DNA of 64,000 nucleotides from Mesonia sediminis (GCF_042684705.1 NZ_JBHULZ010000041.1:1-64000), one strand, 5' to 3'. Shown: positions 42,373-52,269, counted from the stretch's first letter. Made by a program: numbers and translations. Notes: generated by a model from the sequence alone, not told the origin.

Positions 42373-43952
42373 AAAAAATAAATCCCATATACTTTCCGCT
42401 ATTACTAGGGCTGTTTTTAGCGCTAGGAATTTTTGCAGGTGCCTACCTCAATTTTGAAACCCCACTCGATAGCCCAAATACCACAAATAAAAAGAAAGAA
42501 AAACTGGGAAGACTTATCGATTATATCGATTATGAATATGTAGATGCCGTAAATACCGATAGTATTGTAGATGTAACGGTAAATAGCATTCTTGCTAATC
42601 TAGATCCGCATTCTACTTATATTCCGCAAAGTGAGTACGCAGAGGTAAGTGAAAATATGAAAGGGGATTTTGTGGGTATTGGTATAAATTTTTATCGTAT
42701 CAATGACACCATCACCGTTATTCGTCCGCTAGACGATAGCCCAAGCGCTAAAGCGGGAATAAAAGCCGGCGATCGTATTTTATATGCCGACAACCAGGCT
42801 TTATTTAGCGCTCAGCTCAGCAATGATTCGCTAAGTAAAATCCTTAAAGGTAAAGTAAACAGCAGCGTGCTGTTAAAGGTACAACGCAAGGGTAGCGATT
42901 CTTTACTCGAAATTGAAGTAGAACGCGATCACATTCCTATTAAAAGTATTGATGCCGCCTATATGCTGGGCCCCGAATTGGGCTACATAAAAATAAACCG
43001 ATTTGCCGAAAACACCTTTACCGAGTATCAAGAAGCCTCTCAAAAACTAATCGATCTAGGAGCCAAAAACATGGTGCTAGATTTGCGCGACAACGGCGGA
43101 GGGTTTCTCAAACCTGCAATACAAATCGCCGATGACTTTTTAAAAGAAGATCAACTCATTTTATTTACTAAAAACAAGCGCGATGAGGTAGTTAAAACCA
43201 TGGCCAGCGATGTGGGTAATTTTGAATCGGCACAGGTGTATGTATTGATTAATGAACATACCGCCTCGGCAAGTGAGGTAATTGCGGGTGCCTTGCAAGA
43301 TCACGATATAGGAACCATTATCGGTAGACGTTCTTACGGAAAAGGTTTGGTGCAACGCGAGATGGAATTGGGCGATGGCAGTGCGGTAAGGCTTACGGTA
43401 GCCCGTTATTACACGCCTACGGGAAGATCTATACAAAAGCCATACGGAGACAATAACGAAAATTACCACCTAGAGTACCTCAACCGATATGAAAACGGAG
43501 AATTAAAACACAAAGACAGCATTCAAGTAAACGATAGCTTGCGTTATACCACCCCTAAAGGAAAAGTGGTCTATGGTGGTGGAGGTATTACTCCAGATGT
43601 GTTTATACCCAAAGACACCCATGTGACCAAAGAAAAACTAACTTATATGCTTCGCGGAGGTATTATGGATCGGTTTGTATTTAACAAGCTCGAGAAAGAC
43701 AGAAGTGCATTTACAGACCTCTCTAAAGAGGAGTTCATTCAGTCGTACGAGCTAGACGAGGAGTGGATTGGTGAATTCATTAGCTACCTTCATCAATTCA
43801 ATTTTGATTACCGATTTGGTCGCTACCAAGAATTGCTTAAGCTATACCTCAAAGCCAGTATGGGCGAGCAGTTGTTTAACACCCAAGTAAAAGAGCAAAT
43901 CATCAATTCTCAAGACCCTTATATAAAAAGAGTAAAGCGTCTCGCTTTTTAA
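42369..43952 (+). CDS. S41 family C-terminal processing protease
   Basis: A 527-residue protein with an uncleaved N-terminal membrane anchor (FPLLLGLFLALGIFAGAYL), a PDZ domain (about 95-180, FVGIGINFY, SPSAKAGIKAGDRI) and an S41 catalytic domain: LDLRDNGGGFL, NEHTASASEVIAGALQDH (Ser) and IIGRRSYGKGLVQ (Lys). CTPs cleave C-termini of periplasmic proteins. The start codon is TTG at 42369, overlapping the previous stop (TTGA); no ATG exists nearby and the TTG opens exactly on the anchor. Confidence 0.93.
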   Translation: MKKINPIYFPLLLGLFLALGIFAGAYLNFETPLDSPNTTNKKKEKLGRLIDYIDYEYVDAVNTDSIVDVTVNSILANLDPHSTYIPQSEYAEVSENMKGDFVGIGINFYRINDTITVIRPLDDSPSAKAGIKAGDRILYADNQALFSAQLSNDSLSKILKGKVNSSVLLKVQRKGSDSLLEIEVERDHIPIKSIDAAYMLGPELGYIKINRFAENTFTEYQEASQKLIDLGAKNMVLDLRDNGGGFLKPAIQIADDFLKEDQLILFTKNKRDEVVKTMASDVGNFESAQVYVLINEHTASASEVIAGALQDHDIGTIIGRRSYGKGLVQREMELGDGSAVRLTVARYYTPTGRSIQKPYGDNNENYHLEYLNRYENGELKHKDSIQVNDSLRYTTPKGKVVYGGGGITPDVFIPKDTHVTKEKLTYMLRGGIMDRFVFNKLEKDRSAFTDLSKEEFIQSYELDEEWIGEFISYLHQFNFDYRFGRYQELLKLYLKASMGEQLFNTQVKEQIINSQDPYIKRVKRLAF

Positions 43953-43959
43953 GGCTTGC

Positions 43960-44163
43960 TTATTCTTGGTCTTGGTATTTCTTTTGAATGCTTCTTGATA
44001 CCAGTAAAATAAGCATTAATACCAAAACACATAAACTAGCTAAGACTCCGGCTAATGCAATAGAGCTCTCTTTACTCATAATATGGTTCAGGTCGAGCAT
44101 ACTTATATTAAAAGCGGCTAAAGCAATGGCTAGGCCTATGATCACAAAAATTACATACTTCAT
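43960..44163 (-). CDS. small membrane protein, 67 residues
   Basis: Two hydrophobic helices (MKYVIFVIIGLAIALAAF and SIALAGVLASLCVLVLMLIL) and a basic C-terminus. It lies five bases after marC on the same strand and is likely co-transcribed with it. No family recognised. Confidence 0.7.
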   Translation of the reverse strand: MKYVIFVIIGLAIALAAFNISMLDLNHIMSKESSIALAGVLASLCVLVLMLILLVSRSIQKKYQDQE

Positions 44164-44168
44164 AACTA

Positions 44169-44744
44169 CTAGTTAAATAAATTTTGAATATTGGTGACAA
44201 ATAATTTTACGGCAATAGCCAATAGAATGACACCAAAAATCTTACGTATTACATTAATTCCTTGAGAACCCAATACCGTTTCAATTTTTTTAGACGATTT
44301 AAGCACCAAGTACACAAAGATAATATTAATAATGATGGCGGCAATAATATTAACAGTCGCATACTCTGCACGCAGAGACAATAAGGTGGTCATTGTACCG
44401 GCACCTGCCACCAATGGAAAAGCCAGAGGCACAATAGAAGCTGTTTCGGGTGCATCATCTTTATACAATTGTATACCTAAGATCATTTCTAGTGCCAGGA
44501 AAAACAAAATAAAAGCACCCGCAACCGCAAAGGAGTTTACATCAATCCCAATTAATTTTAGAATCTCTTCTCCTACAAACAAGAAAATCACCATTAAAAT
44601 AGCGGCTACAATCGCTGCCTTTTCACTTTGAATATGCCCTACTTTACGCCTTAAATCAACAATAATAGGAATACTCCCAATGATATCTATTACAGCAAAT
44701 AAAATAAGGCTAGCGGTTACTATTTCTTTTAAGTCAAAACCCAT
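44169..44744 (-). CDS. MarC family integral membrane protein
   Basis: A 191-residue protein with six membrane segments and the family blocks FAVIDIIGSIPIIVDL, FAVAGAFILFFLALEMILG and AFPLVAGAGTMTTLLSL. MarC (UPF0056) proteins are inner-membrane proteins of unknown function, once linked to antibiotic resistance but not confirmed. It is followed by the small membrane protein gene. Confidence 0.92.
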   Translation of the reverse strand: MGFDLKEIVTASLILFAVIDIIGSIPIIVDLRRKVGHIQSEKAAIVAAILMVIFLFVGEEILKLIGIDVNSFAVAGAFILFFLALEMILGIQLYKDDAPETASIVPLAFPLVAGAGTMTTLLSLRAEYATVNIIAAIIINIIFVYLVLKSSKKIETVLGSQGINVIRKIFGVILLAIAVKLFVTNIQNLFN

Positions 44745-44844
44745 AACTTCTTAATATTCTTTGTTTTAAAAGCCCGCAAAATTAAAATTTAAATCGGGTT
44801 TTAAAGAATATAATTTTTAAATTTTTCATAAATTTTTATAAGCG

Positions 44845-44852
44845 TATCTTTG
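44845..44852 (+). promoter_or_regulatory. -7 box TATCTTTG
   Basis: Matches TAnnTTTG, 20 bases before the DUF3109 ATG. Confidence 0.5.
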
Positions 44853-44871
44853 CCCAAAATCGGTAATTAGC

Positions 44872-45435
44872 ATGTTTCAAATCGGTAAAACAATCGTATC
44901 AGAAGATATACTCACTAAAGATTTTGTTTGCAACCTAAAAGCCTGTAAAGGAGCTTGTTGTGTAGAAGGTGAAGCTGGCGCGCCAGTGGATCCTGAAGAG
45001 GTGAGCCAGTTAGAAGAAGTTTACCCAAGTGTAAAGCCTTATTTGAGGCCAGAAGGTATAAAATCTATTGAAGAACAAGGCTTGTATGTAAGCAATGATT
45101 TAGGCGAATTGGAAACGCCATTGGTAAACGGCGGAGAATGTGCCTATGTCACTTTTGACGATAAAGGCACAGCCCTTTGCGGAATTGAAGCCGCTTACCG
45201 CGATGGAAAAACCAAATGGAAAAAACCGATTTCTTGTGAATTGTACCCTGTACGTGTACAGCGTTATTCAGATTTTGCCGCGGTAAATTACCACCGTTGG
45301 CCCATTTGCGATGATGCTTGTAGCTTAGGAAAGCAACTACAAACTCCTATTTATAAATTTGTAAAAGAAGCGCTAATAAAGAAATTCGGTGAAGATTGGT
45401 ATGCCGAAATCGAGAAAACCGCTCAAGATTTATAA
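44872..45435 (+). CDS. DUF3109 (YkgJ-like) cysteine-cluster protein
   Basis: A 187-residue protein with VCNLKACKGACCVEGEAG near the N-terminus, a later CAYVTFDDKGTALCGIE, ISCELYPVRV and ICDDACSLG: eight or more conserved cysteines that probably bind an Fe-S cluster or zinc. Highly conserved in Bacteroidota (DUF3109) with unknown function. Monocistronic with its own promoter. Confidence 0.92.
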   Translation: MFQIGKTIVSEDILTKDFVCNLKACKGACCVEGEAGAPVDPEEVSQLEEVYPSVKPYLRPEGIKSIEEQGLYVSNDLGELETPLVNGGECAYVTFDDKGTALCGIEAAYRDGKTKWKKPISCELYPVRVQRYSDFAAVNYHRWPICDDACSLGKQLQTPIYKFVKEALIKKFGEDWYAEIEKTAQDL

Positions 45436-45658
45436 GCTTTTGCCTACTTGGTAATAGGCGTTTATAACAAGGTTTTCAATACCCAGTATCGGGTATCTTT
45501 TACAAGCTAACAAGCTGTATTTCAGTATTTTGCTAGTTACACACAAAAAACAACCACTTACAAACTAATTAGGTTCAATTGCAAATTGAGCCTTTTTTAT
45601 TGCCTTTATTCGTCTGATATTTGAGTCAACCAAAAACCGCAAACCGATGGATGCACGA

Positions 45659-46432
45659 ATGAAATATGTACTGATTGCTTTTAGTTTTTTGATAGGGCTG
45701 AGTCCTTGTGAGGCCCAAATCTTTAAAAAGCTTAAAAAGAAAGTTGAGCAAAAAGCCGAACAGGTTATCATTGATAAATCGGCCGATAAGGCTGCCAAAG
45801 GCGTTGAAAGCGGGATGGATGAGGTTTTAAATGCACCCCAGAACATTCGCGTAAAGTCGAGCAAAATCGCACCCAGAGAGAGTTACCATTTTGACTATAC
45901 CTATGTGCTTGAGATGCAAAGTCAAAAACAGCAAATGCAAATGACCTATTTTCTAGATACAGACAACCAGTATATGGGTATGAAATTGCAAGACGCTGGC
46001 GCGGATATGTTTATGGTAATCGATACACAAAAGAACACACAATTCAGTTTTATTCAGGCCGGCAATCAAAAAATAGTTCAGGCGATGCAGGTCGATTTGG
46101 AGGAAGATACTTGGGAAGAAGAAAGCGATTACCAATTTAGTGAGTTACCCCCAAAGAATATTTTAGGCTATCAATGCCAAGGCAAGCGCTACACCAATGA
46201 TGAATATCAAATAGATCTGTATTTTACGCAAGAGGTTCCGGTAAAGATGATTTACCAACAACAACAAAACCTCAAGAATTTCCCTGAAGGTTTTGATCCC
46301 AACGAAAACGGCTTGGTATTATTAATGGACTTCAAGCACCATAAAAAATCAAAACGTAATATGCGTATGCGCTGCATAAGTTTAGAGAAGAAAGCTTTTA
46401 GTTTTTCGACAGCCGGTTACCAACAATTTTAA
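45659..46432 (+). CDS. DUF4412 family secreted protein
   Basis: A 257-residue protein. The ATG at 45659 (MKYVLIAFSFLIGLSPCEAQ) opens the signal peptide; a start 12 bases upstream is possible. A charged stretch (KKLKKKVEQKAEQ) is followed by the DUF4412 domain (YHFDYTYVLEMQSQKQQMQM; LGYQCQGKRY; VKMIYQQQQNL). Periplasmic or surface protein of unknown function. It precedes a barrel and a lipoprotein gene in the same direction. Confidence 0.8.
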   Translation: MKYVLIAFSFLIGLSPCEAQIFKKLKKKVEQKAEQVIIDKSADKAAKGVESGMDEVLNAPQNIRVKSSKIAPRESYHFDYTYVLEMQSQKQQMQMTYFLDTDNQYMGMKLQDAGADMFMVIDTQKNTQFSFIQAGNQKIVQAMQVDLEEDTWEEESDYQFSELPPKNILGYQCQGKRYTNDEYQIDLYFTQEVPVKMIYQQQQNLKNFPEGFDPNENGLVLLMDFKHHKKSKRNMRMRCISLEKKAFSFSTAGYQQF

Positions 46433-46483
46433 ACAAACAAACCTTAATCACTAATAACTAACTATTAACTAAACTATTACATT

Positions 46484-46999
46484 ATGAAACTAAAATTACT
46501 TTTTACCGTACTTTGTTTAATCGCTGGAGGCTTATGGACTAGCCAAGCTCAAATGCAAACCAAAATTGGAGCCGCATTGGCTTACGGTACCGAAATTGAA
46601 AACATTGGTTTGGGCGCTACAGCCGAATTTCATATTGCAGAACGCATAAGTCTTTCTCCCAATTTTATTTATTATTTCCCTAAAGAAGAAGGACCAATAA
46701 AAGTAAATTGGTGGGAAATAAATGCAGATGGGCATTATTATTTTCTAGCCGATGACGGCATTCAAGTCTTTGGCCTTGCCGGGGTAAATTACAGTCAGGT
46801 TAAAGTGAAATCTGATATAGATTTCGGTCCGTTTGGCGGTGGCGATTTTGAAGCCAGCGATGGTCGTGTAGGCTTAAATATTGGAGCAGGTATTAATTTT
46901 GACCTTGGCTCAAGCTTAGTGCCCTTTGCCAAACTAAAACATGTAATCATAGATGAAGGTCAAGCGGTTATCGCCGCCGGCGTAAAATTCAAAATATAA
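46484..46999 (+). CDS. outer-membrane beta-barrel protein
   Basis: A 171-residue protein with a signal peptide (LLFTVLCLIAGGLWTSQAQ) and an OmpW/OMP_b-brl pattern: TKIGAALAYGTEIENIGLG, ERISLSPNFIYYFPKE, IQVFGLAGVNYSQVKV, GLNIGAGINFDLG, ending AVIAAGVKFKI. Small eight-stranded barrels of this type are common; no substrate is evident. Confidence 0.85.
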   Translation: MKLKLLFTVLCLIAGGLWTSQAQMQTKIGAALAYGTEIENIGLGATAEFHIAERISLSPNFIYYFPKEEGPIKVNWWEINADGHYYFLADDGIQVFGLAGVNYSQVKVKSDIDFGPFGGGDFEASDGRVGLNIGAGINFDLGSSLVPFAKLKHVIIDEGQAVIAAGVKFKI

Positions 47000-47025
47000 A
47001 CTAACTACTACTAACCAATCTTATT

Positions 47026-47625
47026 ATGCAACTCAATTATCAACCTATCAAACTTAGCTTTTTGCTTTTAGCGAGTTTAATGCTTATCGCTTGCAGTAGC
47101 GATGACGATTCTGCTTCGCCAACAGGTGAAAATAACGATCAGAGCTCGTACATTTTAAACATCGAGAACAAAGGTGAATTCAGCAACACCTTTATCACAG
47201 ATACCGAAGGTAGTAGTTGGAACAATATGGCTGCCGTTTATGTGAATAGCGACGGAATTGAAGGCTTAAGCATTTCGCTTAGCGATGAAGATAAAAATTT
47301 ATATCTCACAGGCTTTATAAAAATGAATAATGGTAAAGCCATGCCACTCACCGACTATGATAGCGAAGAAAACAATCCAGAAAATAGTTCAGCTTTAGCC
47401 ATTACTTTCACGGGATTTACCGGTGAAGGTTATATTTCTCGCTCGGGAACCGTAACGGTAAAGAACCTAAAAACCTATTTTGCCACCGAAGAGGGCGGCC
47501 TAGCTAGTCTAGATTTAATTTTAGACGGTATTTTTGACAATAGCGCTACCGAAATTAACGAATCAATCAAAATTACGGGAACGCTTAAATTTCGCATCGG
47601 CGCTGGCGCATACCTCCCCCAATAA
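47026..47625 (+). CDS. lipoprotein, 199 residues
   Basis: Lipoprotein signal LLLASLMLIACSSDDDSAS (Cys 23 with a DDD retention-type tail) followed by a beta-rich body (SYILNIENKGEFSNTF; GLSISLSDEDKNLYLTGFI; KITGTLKFRIGAG). The C-terminal half resembles Bacteroidota lipoproteins sampled with OmpA-type barrels. Function unknown. A terminator follows. Confidence 0.75.
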   Translation: MQLNYQPIKLSFLLLASLMLIACSSDDDSASPTGENNDQSSYILNIENKGEFSNTFITDTEGSSWNNMAAVYVNSDGIEGLSISLSDEDKNLYLTGFIKMNNGKAMPLTDYDSEENNPENSSALAITFTGFTGEGYISRSGTVTVKNLKTYFATEEGGLASLDLILDGIFDNSATEINESIKITGTLKFRIGAGAYLPQ

Positions 47626-47725
47626 ATTTTTGAGTAACCAACTATAACCAAAACCATCAGTTTAAAAACCGGATTGTAGGTTTACCTCGTAAACGACAAT
47701 TAAACTAACTAACCAATCATTTTAT

Positions 47726-47757
47726 CCTGTACCGACCGGTTTTCTGGTACAGGTTTT
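47726..47757 (+). terminator. rho-independent terminator
   Basis: CCTGTACC (47726-47733) pairs with GGTACAGG (47746-47753), followed by TTTT. Confidence 0.7.
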
Positions 47758-47764
47758 ACTAAAG

Positions 47765-47858
47765 TACAAAGCAACTTGATTGCGCAACACCGTTTAAGTT
47801 TTGTGTATTTGTGAATAGCCTCGCTATTTTTGTGTTAGCCGTGCAAAGTTGCTTTGTA
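47765..47858. repeat. 13-bp inverted repeat with 68-base spacer
   Basis: TACAAAGCAACTT (47765-47777) and AAGTTGCTTTGTA (47846-47858) are exact complements. Between them is AT-rich sequence with another small hairpin. It could be a small mobile or structured element; no function assigned. Confidence 0.45.
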
Positions 47859-47922
47859 TTTTTTATTCTAGAACTCCCTAAAACTGCATTGAGTTTAGTA
47901 TTTTTACCCGTAAAACTAACGC

Positions 47923-49272
47923 ATGAACTGGGAACAATTACTAGCACTTACCCGTTATGGAGATGAGCAACCGCGTCTTCGAAAAGACCAAGACGATACC
48001 CGATTAGGCTTTGAAGTAGATTATGACAGGGTTATTTTCTCTTCGGCTTTTAGGAGTCTTCAAGATAAAACTCAAGTAATTCCATTTTCTAAAACAGACT
48101 TTGTTCATACTCGGCTTACCCACAGCTTAGAAGTTTCTGTAGTAGGGCGTTCTTTGGGTCGACAAGTAGGGAAGAAAATTATCGAAAAATACCCCTACCT
48201 TCAAGAAGATTTAGGGCATCATTTCAACGATTTTGGTGCTATTGTGGCAGCTGCTGCCTTAGCTCACGACATTGGGAACCCGCCTTTTGGTCATGCAGGT
48301 GAAAAAGCCATGGGTGAATTTTTCCTTAGCGGAAAAGGCCAGCGTTTTAAAGACCAAATGACTGCAACACAATACCAAGATTTAATAAAATTTGAAGGAA
48401 ATGCCAATGGTTTTAAACTACTAAACGAAACCAAAAACGGCAATCTTAACGGTTTGCGGCTATCTTATGCCACTTTAGGAGCTTTTACTAAATACCCAAA
48501 AGAATCTTTACCGCACAAACCCAGTAACCAAATAAGCGACAAGAAATTTGGTTTTTTCCAGTCAGAAAAACAACTATTTGAAAGTGTAGCCAAAGGTTTA
48601 GGCCTAAAAAAGAAAGGCGATGCCCTGAATATTCACTACCATCGTCATCCGTTAACTTTTTTGGTTGAAGCTGCCGATGACATTTGTTATACCATCATCG
48701 ATTTTGAAGACGGAATAAATTTAGGACTAATCCCCGAAGATAAAGCCTTAGAATACCTCATCCAATTGGTAAAGAAAAGCATAAACACCAATAAATACCA
48801 CTCGCTTACTAGCGTTGGTAGCCGCTTAAGTTATTTGCGTTCGCTGGCCATAAACACCTTGATACAAGATGCTGTACGGGTATTTTTAGAGAATGAAGAA
48901 GCCATTCTACAAGGTGAATTTCATCATGCCTTGCTCGACTTCTCGGTGTATGCACCCCAAATAAAAGATATTATCTCTATATCGGTTGAAAAAGTATACC
49001 AAAGTCAAGAGGTTATTGAAAAAGAAATCGTGGGCTACCAGGTTATTCACAAGTTACTAGAGGTTTTTACCGAAGCCATTGAGAACAAAATTAAACACGC
49101 TCAAAACAATTATCACGAACTCATTCTTAAAGGATTTTTACAAGACTTTGAGTTGCCCCAAGCTGGCGAAGAAGCATACGATTGGTTAATTCGGCTCACA
49201 AGCCACGTAGCGGCCTTAAGCGATAGTCAAGCGTTAAGAATGTACCAAAAACTAAACGCCATACGGTTTTAA
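47923..49272 (+). CDS. dgt: dGTP triphosphohydrolase
   Basis: A 449-residue HD-domain enzyme: FVHTRLTHSLEVSVVGRSLG, AALAHDIGNPPFGHAGE (HD metal site), HYHRHPLTFLVEAADDICY. It hydrolyses dGTP to deoxyguanosine and triphosphate, regulating dNTP pools. The start is the ATG 24 bases after the inverted repeat region. Monocistronic. Confidence 0.95.
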   Translation: MNWEQLLALTRYGDEQPRLRKDQDDTRLGFEVDYDRVIFSSAFRSLQDKTQVIPFSKTDFVHTRLTHSLEVSVVGRSLGRQVGKKIIEKYPYLQEDLGHHFNDFGAIVAAAALAHDIGNPPFGHAGEKAMGEFFLSGKGQRFKDQMTATQYQDLIKFEGNANGFKLLNETKNGNLNGLRLSYATLGAFTKYPKESLPHKPSNQISDKKFGFFQSEKQLFESVAKGLGLKKKGDALNIHYHRHPLTFLVEAADDICYTIIDFEDGINLGLIPEDKALEYLIQLVKKSINTNKYHSLTSVGSRLSYLRSLAINTLIQDAVRVFLENEEAILQGEFHHALLDFSVYAPQIKDIISISVEKVYQSQEVIEKEIVGYQVIHKLLEVFTEAIENKIKHAQNNYHELILKGFLQDFELPQAGEEAYDWLIRLTSHVAALSDSQALRMYQKLNAIRF

Positions 49273-49284
49273 GTACCTTTTTAA

Positions 49285-49292
49285 TATATTTG
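49285..49292 (+). promoter_or_regulatory. -7 box TATATTTG
   Basis: Matches TAnnTTTG, 22 bases before the ATG at 49314. Confidence 0.5.
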
Positions 49293-49313
49293 CAAAAAAT
49301 TGCGTCATTATTT

Positions 49314-51932
49314 ATGAAAAATCACCTCTTTTATCTCTTTTTATTTTCTTTTTTGTGGCTAACCCCTTCCGCGGAAGCTCAAAATCAAGAATTCTTACCC
49401 CAGATCAAAGCTTACTTAGGTCAAAATAGTTCGCTCAGTCCACAAGATATGCAGCAATTGGTAGTGCGTGACAGTCATTTTGCCACCAGCACTCAAGCCC
49501 AAATGCTGTATGTAGATCAATACTATAAAGGCATACCGCTGCAGCAAGCTGTAGGAAGTTTTGCCATTAAAAACAATAAAATAGTTGCAGCCAATCACCG
49601 TTTTATTGAACAGCTTGCACAACAAATAAGCAGCAGCCAAGCTAACTTGAGCCCTATTGAAGCAGTAAACCAAGCAGCGGCTTACTTAAAACTAGAGGGA
49701 ACAGCCGCTGAGATTATTGAGCAAGATCCTCAAAAAAACACTTATCTCATCGCCCAAAATGGCTTATCAAAAAAAGAAATACCAGTAAAATTGGTCTACC
49801 AATCGACTGAGGCAGGCTACAGAATGGCCTATAACCTGCGTATATTTACCTTAGATGATATGCATTGGTGGTCGGTTAATATTGATGCCGCAACTGGAGC
49901 AATTTTACACGTAAACGATTATCTTTTGCACTGCCAGTTTGAAGAAGTTCCTCACACGCACGAAAAAACGGATGCTACTCCGTCTAATTTCACATTAGAA
50001 AATCAACAGCAAAGCTTGGTAGGCAATGCAGCCTATCGCGTATTCCCTATGCCCATTGAATCTCCTTCTTACGGAAATCGTGTTTTGGTCAATCAACCCG
50101 CCGATGCTGTAGCCTCTCCTTTTGGTTGGCACGATATAGATGGTACGAGCGGAAATGAATTTACCAGCACTCGTGGAAATAATGTATTTGCAGCCGATTC
50201 GCGTGACGGTAACTTTGGAAACTCACCCGATGGCGGAAGCAACTTGGTTTTTGATTTCCCTTTAAACCTCAACCAAGACCCAAAGGGATACCTAGATGCA
50301 TCGGTAACCAATCTTTTTTATTGGAGTAATTTAGCACACGACGTATGGTACCAATATGGTTTTGATGAGGCCAGTGGTAATTTTCAAAGGTACAATTACA
50401 CCAACCAAGGTTTAGCCAATGACGAGGTGTATGCTCGCGGACAATTTAACGCCGATGCAGGACCAGGGAACAATGCTTTTTTTGGTACTTTAGAAGACGG
50501 TAATGCGGCAAGTATGAGTATGTTTACTTGGGGAGCACCAGGCGACCCTAATTTGCTTCAAATCGCTAGTCCGAATAATTTAGCAGGAGCTTATACAGCC
50601 AAAGCTGCTTCTTTTGGTCCGTCTATCACCAGTACCGGAGTAAGCGGAAATTTGGTCTTAGCCGAAGATGCTACTCCAGATATTTATAATGCTTGTGAGC
50701 CTTTTATCAATACCAATGCTTTAAACAACCAAATTGCGGTGATTAGACGCGGGAACTGTAATTTTACTTCAAAAGTATTGCAAGCCCAAAATGCTGGCGC
50801 CGTTGGGGTGATTGTAGTGAATAATGTAAATGGACCCACTATAAATATGGGAGGAAACCCCAGCGCGACCATTACTATTCCTAGCATTATGATTGATTTG
50901 AATACAGGTAGTAACCTAATTAGCAATTTGGAAAATGGAGTAAGTATACAGGGGAGTATTAAAAACGACGGACCCTATCAAAAAGATGGTTCGCTCGATG
51001 GCGGAATTATCGCCCACGAATACGGACACGGTATTTCTATCCGCTTGACGGGTGGTGCAGGAACCGCCGATTGCTTATATCCTTGTGAAATTACCAATCC
51101 TGATGGAAGCTGTTTTCAAGCCACCGAACAAATGGGTGAAGGCTGGAGCGATTATGTCGCTTTAATGATGACCTTAAAAGCAAGCGATACCCGAACCGAT
51201 GCTAGAGGTATTGCCACCTATGTGGTGAACCAACAGCCGGGCGGTACAGGAATTAGACCTTTTGCTTATTCAACAGATTTTAGCATCAATCCCGCTACTT
51301 ATGACCTTACCAATAATCCAAACTTAAGCGCTCCACACGGAGTAGGTTTTGTATGGGCCACTATGCTTTGGGAAATGACTTGGGATTTTATTGATCTCTA
51401 CGGATTTGATCCCGATATTTATAATGGCACAGGCGGTAATAATATGGCCATGCAATTAGTAATAGATGCATTAAAACTACAACCTTGTAATCCTGGCTTT
51501 ATAGACGGTCGTGACGCCATCTTACAAGCCGATATGATTTTAAACAATGGTGCCAATCAGTGTCTCATTTGGGATGCGTTTGCGCGAAGAGGTTTAGGGT
51601 TTAGTGCAGACCAAGGGAACTCGCTAGACCGTTCTGACCAATTGGAAGCTTTTGACTTGCCTACCACTTGTACGATGGGAACCACCACCCCGCAGCAAAA
51701 TTTGTTTCAGGTATATCCTAATCCTACAGAGGGTTTACTACAATTACGTCAGCATCAACCTGAGGCATTTAAAGTACAGGTATTTGATGTTAAGGGTAGA
51801 TTGCTTTTAAAACAAGAATTTAACGCCCAACAACAGACGCAGGTGAATTTGAGCAGCTTAAATACGGGAGTTTATATTTTACAGATAAATACAGCGAACC
51901 AACAACAAGTTGAAAAGCTAATCATAAATTAA
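49314..51932 (+). CDS. fungalysin-type M36 metalloprotease with PA domain and T9SS sorting domain
   Basis: An 872-residue exported protease: signal peptide (LFSFLWLTPSAEAQ); FTP prodomain (about 60-140); M36 catalytic domain with GGIIAHEYGHGISIRL (HExxH) and a distal Glu in EQMGEGWSDY; an inserted PA domain (about 440-540, VIRRGNCNFTSKVLQAQ, VIVVNNVNG); and a T9SS type A sorting domain (VYPNPTEGLLQL ... LNTGVYIL). It should be secreted through T9SS and digest extracellular protein. The ATG at 49314 opens the signal peptide; a TTG 24 bases upstream overlaps a promoter box. Confidence 0.95.
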   Translation: MKNHLFYLFLFSFLWLTPSAEAQNQEFLPQIKAYLGQNSSLSPQDMQQLVVRDSHFATSTQAQMLYVDQYYKGIPLQQAVGSFAIKNNKIVAANHRFIEQLAQQISSSQANLSPIEAVNQAAAYLKLEGTAAEIIEQDPQKNTYLIAQNGLSKKEIPVKLVYQSTEAGYRMAYNLRIFTLDDMHWWSVNIDAATGAILHVNDYLLHCQFEEVPHTHEKTDATPSNFTLENQQQSLVGNAAYRVFPMPIESPSYGNRVLVNQPADAVASPFGWHDIDGTSGNEFTSTRGNNVFAADSRDGNFGNSPDGGSNLVFDFPLNLNQDPKGYLDASVTNLFYWSNLAHDVWYQYGFDEASGNFQRYNYTNQGLANDEVYARGQFNADAGPGNNAFFGTLEDGNAASMSMFTWGAPGDPNLLQIASPNNLAGAYTAKAASFGPSITSTGVSGNLVLAEDATPDIYNACEPFINTNALNNQIAVIRRGNCNFTSKVLQAQNAGAVGVIVVNNVNGPTINMGGNPSATITIPSIMIDLNTGSNLISNLENGVSIQGSIKNDGPYQKDGSLDGGIIAHEYGHGISIRLTGGAGTADCLYPCEITNPDGSCFQATEQMGEGWSDYVALMMTLKASDTRTDARGIATYVVNQQPGGTGIRPFAYSTDFSINPATYDLTNNPNLSAPHGVGFVWATMLWEMTWDFIDLYGFDPDIYNGTGGNNMAMQLVIDALKLQPCNPGFIDGRDAILQADMILNNGANQCLIWDAFARRGLGFSADQGNSLDRSDQLEAFDLPTTCTMGTTTPQQNLFQVYPNPTEGLLQLRQHQPEAFKVQVFDVKGRLLLKQEFNAQQQTQVNLSSLNTGVYILQINTANQQQVEKLIIN

Positions 51933-51972
51933 AACTTAGCCGCTTATCATTAAAGGTTAAAAAGCAAACTTT

Positions 51973-52008
51973 AAAAACTCGGGTAGTCTTGAATCTACCC
52001 GAGTTTTT
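51973..52008 (+). terminator. rho-independent terminator
   Basis: AAAAACTCGGGTAG (51973-51986) pairs with CTACCCGAGTTTTT (51995-52008), 14 base pairs ending in a T run. Confidence 0.85.
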
Positions 52009-52098
52009 CCTTTTAAAGATATCTATTCCGGTTTTTTTAATTTTTTGAACTTTTGTATTTTTAAAAAGTAATTAGAAATCCAATAAACTGATGTCTTT

Positions 52099-52269
52099 AT
52101 GAAATACTTGAAATATGATTTGATTTTTATTGGCTGCTGTACCGCATTGCTATTATTGGCCATACAACAAAATTGGTTAGTTGAGTATCAAGGCTTTATT
52201 TTACTACCTTTTTTAGGTGCTTACTTTGCTGGCAAATGGGTAGCTAATAGAAAAATAAAGCGAAATTAA
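52099..52269 (+). CDS. small membrane protein, 56 residues
   Basis: MKYLKYDLIFIGCCTALLLL followed by FILLPFLGAYFAGKW and a basic tail (RKIKRN): two membrane segments. The gene converges on dxs and overlaps its end by four bases. Not matched to a family, but codon use and the helical pattern look real. Confidence 0.55.
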   Translation: MKYLKYDLIFIGCCTALLLLAIQQNWLVEYQGFILLPFLGAYFAGKWVANRKIKRN

